Assembly (NCBI RefSeq): GCF_050003625.1 | Contig: NC_134401.1 | Coordinates: 70,770,632-70,834,631 of the forward strand | Source of the DNA: Haematobia irritans | Taxonomy: Eukaryota > Arthropoda > Insecta > Diptera > Muscidae | Length of the DNA stretch: 64,000 nucleotides | Direction of reading: 5' to 3' | Shown: piece by piece, positions 42,604 to 52,863 of the stretch | Layout of the letters: every line of letters starts with the position of its first letter | Numbering within the stretch: the stretch's first letter is position 1 | The notes under the pieces: generated by a model | Database searches by the model: none | What the model was told of the DNA's origin: nothing | What the model saw: the letters and a program-made list of their open reading frames with translations, nothing else | Program-made: the position numbers and the translations under genes

Positions 42604-43532
42604 GATTGCTCAACGGGACGTGCAGGTAAACGGGCAACTCTATCTCTAAAAACAAATTCATGCACCACAGCTCTGTAAGGCCAAAATTCCGGATTGACCA
42701 CTGTGTCAAAAATGTCCTCAGGTACGAAAATTTTGAATGACGACTTGTTCCTCCTCTCTACAAATTGCAGTTTAGATACCTTAATGTCTACATTTGCATT
42801 CAGTTTTGATTTTATGTAGAAATGAATATCATCCTCAGTTGTTTCTGGAGCAAAACGGGCAGCAAAAATGGTTTTCATTGGGGGTAAGACCCTTAAAGGT
42901 TTTGGAGCTGAACCAGCAGGCGATTGATTTATAGGTGTATTAAAAGGAGAAAAGAATGAATTAGTATCAGTTAACACAGTAGCTGGTGCCACTACTGTTC
43001 CAGTGTTCAGTGAATTCGAATGCGACGGGGTAATAATAATAGGTGGAATAGGTAAAGGTGCAGTTTCAGCGTTGTTAGTAGGAATGACAACAGTCTCTGA
43101 ATCGTGAATATTATTATTGGTGTTAACTAGTGTCGGAGAAATTGTTTCAATCTCATTGTTAGATGAATTCTTGTTAGATTTAGATTTCTTCCTTTTTCTG
43201 GAGTTTTCAGTTGGTGATTGTAACACTATGTCCAAGTTTGAAGAATTATCAAGAATATTCTTATATTTTTTAAAGCGATCTGAGATCAAATCAAAATCCC
43301 TCGAAATATCATCGAGTCTGGCTCTACAGTTTTTAAAAAAGGTAAAAAACTCGCCATCAATATGTTTGCACTTTTCACAGCACCACCGCAGACCCTTATC
43401 TTCACGTAAGTTGTCAATTGTGCGTGCTGCTAATTGCGCACATTTTGAATGGTAACTTGTTGAACAAATCCAGCACGAAATCATTTGTTCATCCAATTTA
43501 GTGATACGACACGATGGTATAGGGCAAGCCAT
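42594..43532 (-). CDS. LINE ORF1 with PHD-type zinc finger
   Basis: 312 residues starting MACPIPSCRITK. C3, C8, C20-x2-C23-x4-H28-x2-C31 and C52-x2-C55, with W50 just before the last pair, fit a C4HC3 PHD finger. A coiled-coil-like stretch (about 60-100), a lysine-rich segment (SRKRKKSKSNKNSSNNE), a Ser/Thr/Asn/Pro-rich middle and a C-terminal domain (MKTIFAARFAPETTEDDIHF ... VVNPEFWPYRAVVHEF) that resembles an RRM-like esterase-free ORF1 tail follow. Likely role: binding element RNA in the RNP. Stop TGA 42596-42594. Confidence 0.85.
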   Translation of the reverse strand: MACPIPSCRITKLDEQMISCWICSTSYHSKCAQLAARTIDNLREDKGLRWCCEKCKHIDGEFFTFFKNCRARLDDISRDFDLISDRFKKYKNILDNSSNLDIVLQSPTENSRKRKKSKSNKNSSNNEIETISPTLVNTNNNIHDSETVVIPTNNAETAPLPIPPIIITPSHSNSLNTGTVVAPATVLTDTNSFFSPFNTPINQSPAGSAPKPLRVLPPMKTIFAARFAPETTEDDIHFYIKSKLNANVDIKVSKLQFVERRNKSSFKIFVPEDIFDTVVNPEFWPYRAVVHEFVFRDRVARLPARPVEQSKN

Positions 43533-44601
43533 TTTTCAATTTTTCTTAATATGTCAAAGACAAGAATGTGGATGCAAATATATTTCCAACAATTTCGCAA
43601 TGAATAAATATATGATTCAGACTTGAAATCAAATGTGAAATTTAATACGTAAAATCCAAAGTATACTTCTAGGCATATACAAAATCAGAGTTGAGTTTAG
43701 GTTAGCAAATTCAGTACTTAGCTATTTCAACAACCAGTGATTAGTACTTAGCCTGATCAACAACCACAGAAAAACTTTTGAAGTGAGCTTTTATCAATCA
43801 AAACAGAAGGAGAACAGTGGAATGACGTTTCGCTGGCCAACACTATTGAGTGAGGAGTAAGCTGACGTTTCTAATTTGTGTACTCACAGGTCAAAGCGCC
43901 TTTTCTCTTTGTTTACAGAAACCTCGAAACAACAACAAAAACTGAAATATTTGTATTGCTTTCGATGGTTTGCTTTCAACACAAAATACAGCTTTCAACA
44001 CAAAACAGCTCAAACGAAAATATGTCGAACAGAATGCAAAAGCTTTAGATCACGTTAAGCACCGGTTTTAGCACAAGTTAAGCGAGATATTCACAATGAA
44101 ATTTTAATTTTAATTGGAGCAACTTGAAAACACGTCCAACAATGTAACAATGTTGACAACTGATGATGATTTGGTTGCAATTCGATAATTACAATGAGGA
44201 AATGATGTCAGTAACTTATTTTTTGTTACAAGAACAATGTTTTGATTATTTTCACCATTATACATCCAACACGACCATAAAAAACTTCACAGCATCAAAA
44301 CGAAATTCCCATAACCATTCAATTGGTTACAATAACCAATGCCGATAAATTTGGTTTTATGCTGCATAAAATTGTTGAGCTAACCACCAGCATAGTGAGA
44401 CTTATATCATGGGAATCAACAAATGGCTGGTACAACCAAAAGTTGAGTATACTAATAGAATCTTAGTTCAATTATAGGACGGGCATAAGGTAGTTGTTGC
44501 AACAAATAAATATTTATATCAACATCGACATGGTAAATGGTATGACGCTACACAATTTGCAAAACGGGGAACAGCATTTACTTGATAATAGTCCGCAATA
44601 C

Positions 44602-46311
44602 ATTGAATAAAGTTTATCCCATAGAAAAGAAGTTGTCTTCAGGTAAGTATCGCACCGATTTATAAAAAAGGAATATTACAAAAGTTTCCATAAAAATTGC
44701 ATACACCAACAAACACAAATACTTTTTACGGCAAGCGAGATTTTTTATTGTATTAAGAATACAGGGGCCAAATCACCGCAGTCGAAATCGAGTACTTCGT
44801 CTTCGTAATGTAGCTTACGCGGATCACCGCAGTCGTTATCGAATTGTTTCTACTCGAAGTTGAACACGATAGGTAGCATGCTATCGAAAACGAAGTATGT
44901 AGTGATTTTTGAGCAGAAAAGGGGTAAACAAAAAGAAATAAGTTGGTGAAAATGTAATTATTATTCCATTTTGGCAAAATACATTTAAGAAAATATAATA
45001 TTACTTGCATTTAGGGAATCGGATCAAAGAAAGGAATGCTCAGTAGCCGCTTCAAAAAAACTTATTTTTTCAAGAACATATTTAAAAGCTTCTATTGACA
45101 TATGAAAACGTCTTTTAAATCTATGGATGTTAAAAACACAATTTACTCTTACTCTCCTTCAGGCAATGCTAAAGGACTGCTTTTGTCACGAATATTTTTC
45201 CTTATTAATGCCACTTTGTACTCATCGTCTGAATCCGAAAACGAGGAAAAAAACAATACTTGGATTCATAATATATTTTTACACATATATTTTAACACAC
45301 AAAAACAATATAAATATCTCAGAAATAACATAATTTGATAACAAAACATTATTTTGAAATTCTACTCTCTTTCAATTTCTTATTACCATATGTTTACAGC
45401 AATGTAAAAAAAAGTAGTAGACCAAATAAATTACGATCGAATGCGGTGATCCAAAAATTTAATGCGATCGAAATGTTTCTCTATACGAAACAGAACTCGA
45501 TGACGAATGCGGTGATTTGGCCCCAGGACGAGTCTAAGTCGATCTGTATTTATATCTAGAGGCTTAAGGAATGAAATTTCTGGCAAGTATATATTGTATT
45601 AGGTTCTGTAGTTTGACCACATAATTGCAACCTAATAACCATCTGTCATTGGTATCCAAACATTACCTATAAAAAATTGTAAATTGTAATGTAAATTTAT
45701 ATCACATATATGTATATCAAAAGCCTTTGTTGTTAGCACCTTTTGTATTTATTTTCGTAGTTTATTATGATTGTAAATCTTGTAATAAATTCTCAATCTC
45801 AATATAATCTGCCCTTTCATTTGATATTGGAATTTGGTTAGGATAATAGCAAAGAAAATCGAGGGCAGTTGCACCAACAAACAAAACAATTCATATGAAA
45901 TTGCGACAACGAATGCAAAGTCGATCCAATATACTACCATGTAGTTACAATTGCCAAATGTTAGTTGTGCTGACAGATATCATTGATAGTTGATGGAACC
46001 ACCTGCTTTCGGTTGGCAAATAATTCGGTTGAGGCAACGAATTTGTTTTCTGGGTGCGTTGTAGTCTTTTAGCATGGGTGTGTTAAGGGGCTCAGTTTAA
46101 TTTAATTTTAGTAACAATTCCTTTCCAAAATTTCCACACGTTGAAATCGTCTATTGAACCAATCAGAGTCAAAAATAATGGCAAAGCAATGTAATATTTG
46201 GTATGATATTGATGATACAAATTCTGGAAATATAAATGGAAAATATATGTTTTTATTATTTTCACTCCAAGTTTGCGGTATTTATCAAGTAAATGCGGTA
46301 TTTATCAAAAA
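44602..46311. other. Interior of the foldback element
   Basis: No coding sequence recognised. 46047-46165 is the reverse complement of 1790-1905 (repeat family A) and starts right after a CTGGGTG terminus at 46040-46046. 45725-45790 resembles 52300-52350 (ttgttagcacct, tgattgtaaat), probably a shared SINE or LINE 3' end. Confidence 0.55.
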
Positions 46312-46764
46312 GTATTGCGGACTATTATCAAGTAAATGCTGTTCCCCGTTTTGCAAATTTTGTAGCGTCATACCATTTACCATGTCGATGTTGATATAAA
46401 TATTTATTTGTTGCAACAACTACCTTACGCCCGTCCCATAATTGAACTAAGATTCTATTAGTATACTCAACTTTTGGTTGTACCAGCCATTTGTTGATTC
46501 CCATGATATAAGTCTCACTATGCTGGTGGTTAGCTCAACAATTTTATGCAGCATAAAACCAAATTTATCGGCATTGGTTATTGTAACCAATTGAATGGTT
46601 ATGGGAATTTCGTTTTGATCCTGTGAAGTTTTTTATGGTCGTGTTGGATGTATAATGGGGAACATAATCAAAACATTGTTCTTGTAACAAAAAATAGTTA
46701 CTGACATCATTTCCTCATTGTAATTATCGAATTGCAACCAACCATTTCTCTGGGTGCGGCAAAA

Positions 46765-48000
46765 AAATTATAAATTTGCAACCTGGAGAATTGAACTTCC
46801 CAGCAAAAAAAGCTTCGCCACAAAAGTAGTGAAAATGTCCCTTTTGGATCCGGAAGTGGTGCCAAATTGAAGCAGAAGCGATGAATTTAAGATGGGCTTG
46901 TCATAGGATGGATGTCCACCATTTCAACAGCCGCAGCACTGAATTTGCATAACTTCTTAAGGTGTGAGGGGAATTCTGTGTTTTGAATTAAGAAATTTTG
47001 TTATATTTTGACAAATAATTTTTAAAATTTTAAATGATTATTAATGCATTATAACGCATGACTGGAACTTTTGTGATCAAATATTTTCAAAAATTCGAAA
47101 TTTTTCTATAAAGGATTTTGCATTTTTTCGGCTAAATTTAAATAATTTGTACTACTTGAAAAAAAAATAAATTTCCCATTCCCCAAAAATATAAAAAAGC
47201 GAGTTATAAAGAAATTGACTCAAATGAACTTCCGATGCAGTTAAAATAAAGAACATCTTTGGGAGAGCATTTTTGGAAGTTCTTTTAAAGTTGTGCCTTG
47301 AGAATAACTTCCAAATTTTTTTGCTGGGTTGATATTCTATGCAGGTAATGTTTAAGAAAATTAACTTTTAATTGAACAAAAATAAGTTTCAATTATTCTG
47401 TTTACTTTCAGAATTTAGATTTAGAATTTTAATTTAGCTTACAGGCTGCTGATTTCTTGGAAATCTAGGCGCTTCTACATATTAGAAGGAACATGCTGAC
47501 ATGGTTAATGTGATAAGGAAGACAATGATTTATATAGTTTATTTTTGAACCCTTTAGTTGTTATTGATCGTGATTGTATGTCTTAGTTATGTTAGAACAA
47601 AACACACAAATAACAAGAACCAAATTCTTTTGTCTATGCTATAGACAGAAGAATTTTCTTTGTCAGAAAAATAAAATATTTTATTGCCAATATCAATTAC
47701 TAATTTAATTGAATCAATCAAATAGGTGATTGATTTTTGTTGCGAAATTAATTAAAATTTTAATTGATTCTATTAAAACAGTGATTGAATTTTATGTTAA
47801 AAATCAATCACGTTTAAATTGATTCAATCACACAATTAATTGATTCCGTGACAAAAGTCAATTAAATTTTTAATTGAAAATCGTGTTGGTTTTCAATCAA
47901 AATGGGTGATTGATACTATAATTATCGTGATATAAAAATAAAAAAAAATGATTGAATCCGCGATTTTCGTGATTGAAATCAAAAATTTTTTTTGTGTAGT
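46765..48000 (+). repeat. Repeat family A, copy 2, ending in a TTAATTGA-rich block
   Basis: Collinear with 1905-2700, interrupted by the insertion at 46800-47330. 47690-48000 is the third TTAATTGA-rich block and matches 2345-2690 closely. Confidence 0.75.
46800..47330. mobile_element. CCCAGCAAAAAAA-ended insertion in repeat A
   Basis: Inverted ends CCCAGCAAAAAAAGCTTC and TTTTTTTGCTGGG. Copy 1 reads gaattgaacttgatattcta without interruption; here gaattgaactt is followed by the element and then ttgatattcta, so TT is duplicated. Non-coding. Confidence 0.72.
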
Positions 48001-48423
48001 ATAAATTTTCTTTTCCTGCGTGTGCGTGAGACCTATCAGACAATATCGTACGTGAGTAAGATTTTTCCGTCATGAGTGTGCTTGAGCTATTACTCACGTG
48101 CACACCTCTATTCTGGACTACACTTTACACCGTCATAGACCTCAAAAATGTACACGAACATTTATTCTGTGTAAATTTGCATACGGCGATCGTATGCAAA
48201 TTTCGTGATTGAAATCAAAAATTATTTTTGTGGGTAGTACAGTAACGACGATCTTATGCAAATTTAGATAATTTTTATAGAATAAATAACATATTCTGAA
48301 ATTTCAATGTGTTTGGATATAATTTGCAAATTTTATTGAGCAAAATTACTTATATATGGCACAAACCATGATTTAAGAAATCCATCTAAAATTTGAAACA
48401 AAATTTCTTCTCACTGGTGTGTA

Positions 48424-49408
48424 GGTTAGGTTAGGTCGGATTAAGTTTCAGGCTCACTTAGACTATTCAGTCCATTGTAATACCACTTTAACTAAAAGTA
48501 CCTTTTATATATGGACACTTCTAGTTTTAACCGCTGAACCTTCTCGATTATATCTTTCTCCCTGCCAACATTTTTGAATTTGGGGGCGCTTCTGAGTATC
48601 CCCACTACGTCGAAAACAGTCTTATACGATATCCAAAACACCTCGGAAAAGCGGAGTCACTATTGATAAGTTGTACCACGCCAAGTTACCACAAAAAAGT
48701 ATCGCATGGGTGCAATTATTAGGTGCCCTTCTGGATACATTTAGAAGGACGCCATTAAGAGCTTCTTCAAACAATCAGAGAAAGTGCATTTTAAGATAGT
48801 TGTAAAAGAATCATTGTGGTCAAGTAAAACATGTTTGTTTAGATGTTTATTAATTTTATTAAACATTATAAATTCTCATAAATATAGCATTAACTATCAC
48901 ATCACATTTAACATATTTTTATGCATTAATAAAATATTGATGTTGAGTTGCAAGTTACATGTTGTAGCGTCGATCAGCCAGTGCTTTTATTCCCAATGGA
49001 GGCAGCGTGTCTGGAAAAATATTTGGAAAACTATCACTTTATTCCATTTGGAATTGTTCTCCAATACACATTTTACAATTTTAAGCGAAATAACTATGTT
49101 TTCAGCACTTCATTATCGTTTTTATTTAAATAAATTATAAGAAGCTAGTTGTGTCTGGTGTTTCACAAAATAAAAAAATGGCTCTTGTAACAATAGTGAT
49201 GGCAAAATACTATCACAGTTGGCGATTGTTGCAGTGTCACTTACGGGTCTGTGGTAGCGATGAGGATGAAATGGAAATTTGAAATGTTGGCAGGGCTGTT
49301 GAACCAACCAGATTGTTCCAAAAAACATTAGCAGACTGCTTAAGTTAACGTCTTCCAGGTCCGCCAGTAATCTAAAGCTATATGCCCCTAAAATTCGCTT
49401 ACGCCTTA
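48424..49408 (-). repeat. LOA 3'-end fragment, split by element B
   Basis: 48424-48557 (ttaggttaggtcgg, gactattcagtccattgtaa) and 49283-49405 (gttgaaccaaccagattgtt, ttagcagactgcttaagtta) match 27183-27320 and 27330-27440 in order. The insert between them is element B; a TTA-flanked MITE follows. Confidence 0.8.
48558..49282. mobile_element. Element B, unsplit copy (~725 bp)
   Basis: Inverted ends CCTGCCAACATTTTTGAATT and ATTTGAAATGTTGGCAGG. The right part matches 15225-15365 plus 18851-19035 in reverse. Non-coding; superfamily not assigned. Confidence 0.7.
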
Positions 49409-49651
49409 AGGTGGGTATTAAGTTCGAGTTTAGCCGCTAAAATCGTCGTTTTTTTCACTAAAGTGAAAACTAAATCAGTAAAAAAAGGCATAAAATTATA
49501 CATATTTGTTGCAGATTTCATTATAACTTGATGGGGAATAGCCCAAAGCAAATTTTCAAAAAGTTTGTATTCCATAAAATGGATTATTAAAGAAAAGTAA
49601 TCGCGAAAAAATGACGATTTTAGCGGCTAAACTCGAACTTAATACTCACCT
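49409..49651. mobile_element. TTA-flanked MITE, copy 2
   Basis: Same family as 33286-33517: AGGTGGGTATTAAGTTCGAG and the inverse, ending CTCACCT; TTA at 49406-49408 and 49652-49654. Inserted in the LOA fragment. Confidence 0.85.
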
Positions 49652-49654
49652 TTA

Positions 49655-50280
49655 AGGCCGGTTGCATGTTCATTCTTGCGAAAAAAATTTTATAGAAACC
49701 ATTATTTCGCACATAGAAAGCGGCGTTTATTTATGTAACAGGGAGCGCTATTTAACAGGCAGCGATATTGAATTAAGTTGGTGGTTGCTGCTTGCTATTA
49801 CAAAAACAACATTTTATTTTTCCTTTGGCAATTGATCTGCTACTCCTTCCTTTGTATATTTTCGGAACAAAAATATGATCCGTGTTTGCGTTATAGACCC
49901 ACACAAATAGTTTTAATAATAAAATTATTTCTTAATTCACATTGCAAATGGCGCCATGCTATAAACGTCAGTTTTTTAACTCGAAAAAAAAAAAAAATAC
50001 CACAAATGGAAAAAATTTCGCTAGTTGTTCGCATTTTTTGGGTTTGTATAGAGTTTCAACGCGAAAATCGAACAGAGTACCGGCCTGGCGTTTATAGCTT
50101 GGTGCCATTTGTAATGTGATATAATTTATTTATTAAACCTATTTGTGTGGGTTTATAACGCAAACACGGATCATCTTTTTGTTCCGAAAATATACAAAGG
50201 ATCAAAGCAGTAGCAGATCAATTGCCAAAGGAAAAATAAAATGTTATTTTTGTAATAGCAAGCAGCAAACACCAATCACA
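49655..50280. mobile_element. AGGCCGGT-ended MITE and overlapping hairpin element
   Basis: Starts at the TTA right of the previous MITE with AGGCCGGTTGC; a matching AGTACCGGCCT ends at 50096. 49778-49966 is the reverse complement of about 50100-50280 (shared ttatttttcctttggcaatt / aattgccaaaggaaaaataa), so this DNA can form a ~180-bp-armed hairpin. 49740-49850 resembles 51965-52075. Confidence 0.62.
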
Positions 50281-50942
50281 TACATTTGAATGTGAATTAT
50301 GTATGTGAAATAAAATATGTGTTGAATAGTGAAAATGTGAAATGTGAATATAGTGAAGCTTATTTGTTAGATTTTTATTGTATTTTTCCAACTTTACTTT
50401 TATTACTTTATTGAGACTTAAGCAAACGAAGGGTTGACATAACCATATGTTAGAGTTGTTTAACAATTGTTTTCTCCTAGAACTATATTTGTCTTGCTCT
50501 AATAAACGCTGATTATGACTAAAGCTACACACTGAACAATCAAAACGCAACACTTCAAAATGAGTGTGTTTTTTTTTGTATGAAACAATGCTTGCTCGCT
50601 GAATTTGCGGTATCATACAGAGCACTGTCTGTAAAAAGAGAAAAAACCTTAATACTAGATAACACTTAAGACTAAAAAGGGCAAAACTACTCTAACGACA
50701 TGTCTGAGGACATTCTTATGTAGGTAACATTAAAGTTTAGAGTTAGCGAAGTGTATGTGTAAGTTACATACATATTCTTTGTGCTTTGGATACTAAGTTA
50801 AACGTTTACATTAAGTATTTAATGTTCTAAATTTCTAGGTTCAGTCTTAACAGTTATTAGGTGTGTATTGATGTTAAATAACCTGTAAATTTAATTTCTT
50901 AATTAGGATATCTTAAATTTTAATATCACAGTGAAAAATTAC
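50281..50942. other. No gene seen
   Basis: AT-rich DNA without recognisable features. Confidence 0.4.
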
Positions 50943-51620
50943 TCAGCCTCTATGGGAGCCAGGTACGGGTTTTCTGAAGAAGTCTAGCATTGATGGTGAG
51001 TTCGGATCTTCATTTATAATTCCAATAGGTGAAAGGTAGGAGATGTTCCAACCAGATAAACTTTCGCGTTCGTATACCTCATTCATTAAGTGATTGTCAT
51101 GAGATGGCAATTTCTCGACAAAATATTTTTGCAGTCTGAGTGAGTAAGATAGGTGTTATTTCTGCTTTATCGTAGATATATTTATTGGAAAAGCGTTTTG
51201 TCGGCAATTGGAAATTCCTTCCAATGCATTTTCTTAATACAGATCGCTCCAGTTCCTCGGCGACAGTGGGAGAGATGGAGAACCATATGGGAAACGCGTA
51301 TATTAATATGGGTCTTATTGCGGTCTTGTATAACAGGAGTTTGGTACTCTTTTGTAAAAATCTGTTGTGGACAACTCTAGAGAAAATTCCTGTTACTTTT
51401 TTTGCTTTCAGTAAGTTTTGTCTACAATGTTCATTGAATTAAAAAAGGTTAATGAAACACCAAGATATTTCACTGTGTTTATTACAGGTATCCAAATATC
51501 CGTTCATGCAAATATCCAGATTTTTACTTTGTGGCTCAAGGCGATGACATTTACCAGAAGGATTTCCAATACATATTCCCTCAGATTAGGATGCATTTAT
51601 TTGTATCCCCTAATTGGTGT
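50943..51620 (-). pseudogene. LINE reverse transcriptase palm/thumb fragment
   Basis: Minus strand: INAS near 51600, then VINTVKYLGVSLTFFNSMNI, VHNRFLQKSTKLLLYKTAIR, PILIYAFPIWFSISPTVAEE and LERSVLRKCIGRNFQLPTKR, to a TGA at 50945-50943 after RKPVPGSHRG. KYLGV-T-x-D-like and RPILxYAxPIW motifs are typical of the non-LTR RT C-terminus. Frameshifts near 51490 and 51410 break it. It is too broken for a single ORF to reveal it. Confidence 0.8.
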
Positions 51621-51711
51621 AATACTCATTACAGGCCGACATACAATGAAAACGCCGCTTCATTCTTCGCTCCATTCTCTGCTTTGAAAAAAGTTGAAAT
51701 ACATGTAACTA

Positions 51712-52690
51712 CACGGATGAAAAAGGCTGTTTTTCATATGTTTGGCTATAAACATTATATGTTTGGAACACAAATTTTTAAACACAATATTTTTGAGTGC
51801 AAGCATATAATGTTCATAAACTAGCATAACATGTTTGGGACATATATGTTATATGTTAGAACATATTATGTTTGGAACATAAAATGTTTGTAAATATAAT
51901 ATGCTTGGATGCAAACATATATTAATTTAGAAATAGCCTATAAACATATATGTGTTTAGTAGCGTGGAGCGCTATTTAACAGGGAGCGATATTGAATTAA
52001 GTTGGTGATTGTTGCTTGTTATTACAAAATTAACATTTTATTTTTCCTTGGGCAATTGGTCAGCTACTTCTTTGATCCTTACAAACTGTGTGGTCCGCTG
52101 TTCGAATCCCCGTCCGGCAAAAGGTAAAATTAAAATAAAAAAAAATCATACAATTGAATAATTTCTTCTACAATGTTTGTATTACAGAAAAAGGTGCTAA
52201 GAACTAAAAAATCTCGTGGAAGTGAGAAAGATGTGGGGGAATATACAATTGGGCAGAAACAAAATTTTGAGCATTCAGGTCGAAAACCTATGTTGTTAGC
52301 ACCTATATTACCTGTTTATTTTCATAATTCGTTATGATTGTAAATATATAAATAAATAAATAAAATTTTGAGCACAATATTGTTTGGGAGAATTTTTTTA
52401 AGCATATAATATTTTTGGGTGCAAAATGCTTCCAAACATATTATATGTTCACATAATAACATATTGTTTTTTGGAAGACAACATTATTGAATTTGGATGC
52501 AAAAATACAAAATGTTTGGAACTTAGACTACCCAAACATATATTGTTTAGACTAATATGCTTTCAAACATATTATATATTGGAAGAGATCAAACATATAA
52601 ATGTTTGGGCAATACCCAAAAATGTATATGCTTGAAGCAAAATATGTTTGGGAGTATATGTTATAGAAGCGATTTTTTGTGAGCGTGTAT
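51712..52690. mobile_element. Foldback-like element rich in ATATGTTTGG motifs, with SINE inside
   Basis: Outer ends acACGGATGAAAAAGGC and the inverse-like gcgattttttgtgagcgtgt. Sub-terminal regions (51735-51960 and 52375-52680) are built from tens of short, inverted motifs around AAACATATAATGTTTGG-type words. The middle (52075-52372) carries a different sequence, see the SINE entry. Confidence 0.6.
52075..52372 (+). repeat. tRNA-related SINE-like insertion
   Basis: GTTCGAATCCCCGTCCGGC at 52108-52126 looks like the T-arm/B box and acceptor end of a tRNA, but no complementary 5' acceptor or A box is seen, so this is not a tRNA gene. The 3' part (ttgttagcacctatattacc ... taaataaataaataaa) recurs near 45725-45790. 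Confidence 0.45.
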
Positions 52691-52863
52691 ATGAGACTGA
52701 ACACAGCAAATGTAAGCTTGGCGCCGAAGCATCAAAAATAGTTTAAAATATTTCAACTTTTTGGGCGTTAGTAGGCTGCTTTGTTTTTGACAGCTGTGAT
52801 TTTGTTTATAAACAGAATTTTCTAATCAATCGGAAATTAAAATTTTTAAAAATGTTTGAGGAG

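Larger units (their letters stand above)
39621..44170 (-). mobile_element. Apparently intact two-ORF LINE (PHD-finger ORF1; EN-RT ORF2)
   Basis: Minus strand: 5' UTR about 44170-43533, ORF1 43532-42594, ORF2 to 39724, 3' UTR of ~75 bp and a poly(A) tail (28 T at 39621-39648 on the plus strand). Both ORFs are free of internal stops. It is related to the broken LINE at 4657-9755. ORF1 with a PHD finger and ORF2 with SGVPQGSHLGPLLF place it in the CR1/L2/Jockey group; the exact clade was not determined. Confidence 0.88.
39607..46757. mobile_element. Foldback element with ~430-bp arms, left arm split by a LINE
   Basis: The right arm (about 46312-46757) is the near-perfect reverse complement of 44171-44601 and ends CATTTCTCTGGGTG. 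The matching left terminus, CACCCAGAGAAATG, lies 4.5 kb away at 39607-39620, directly before the poly(T) of the LINE. Removing the LINE re-joins the left arm. The interior (44602-46311) has no recognisable transposase. No clear target duplication at the outer ends. Confidence 0.82.

Noticed and set aside
52078..52130. tRNA gene suggested by GTTCGAATCCC
   Set aside because: No matching 5' acceptor strand, A box or cloverleaf; better explained as a tRNA-derived SINE remnant.
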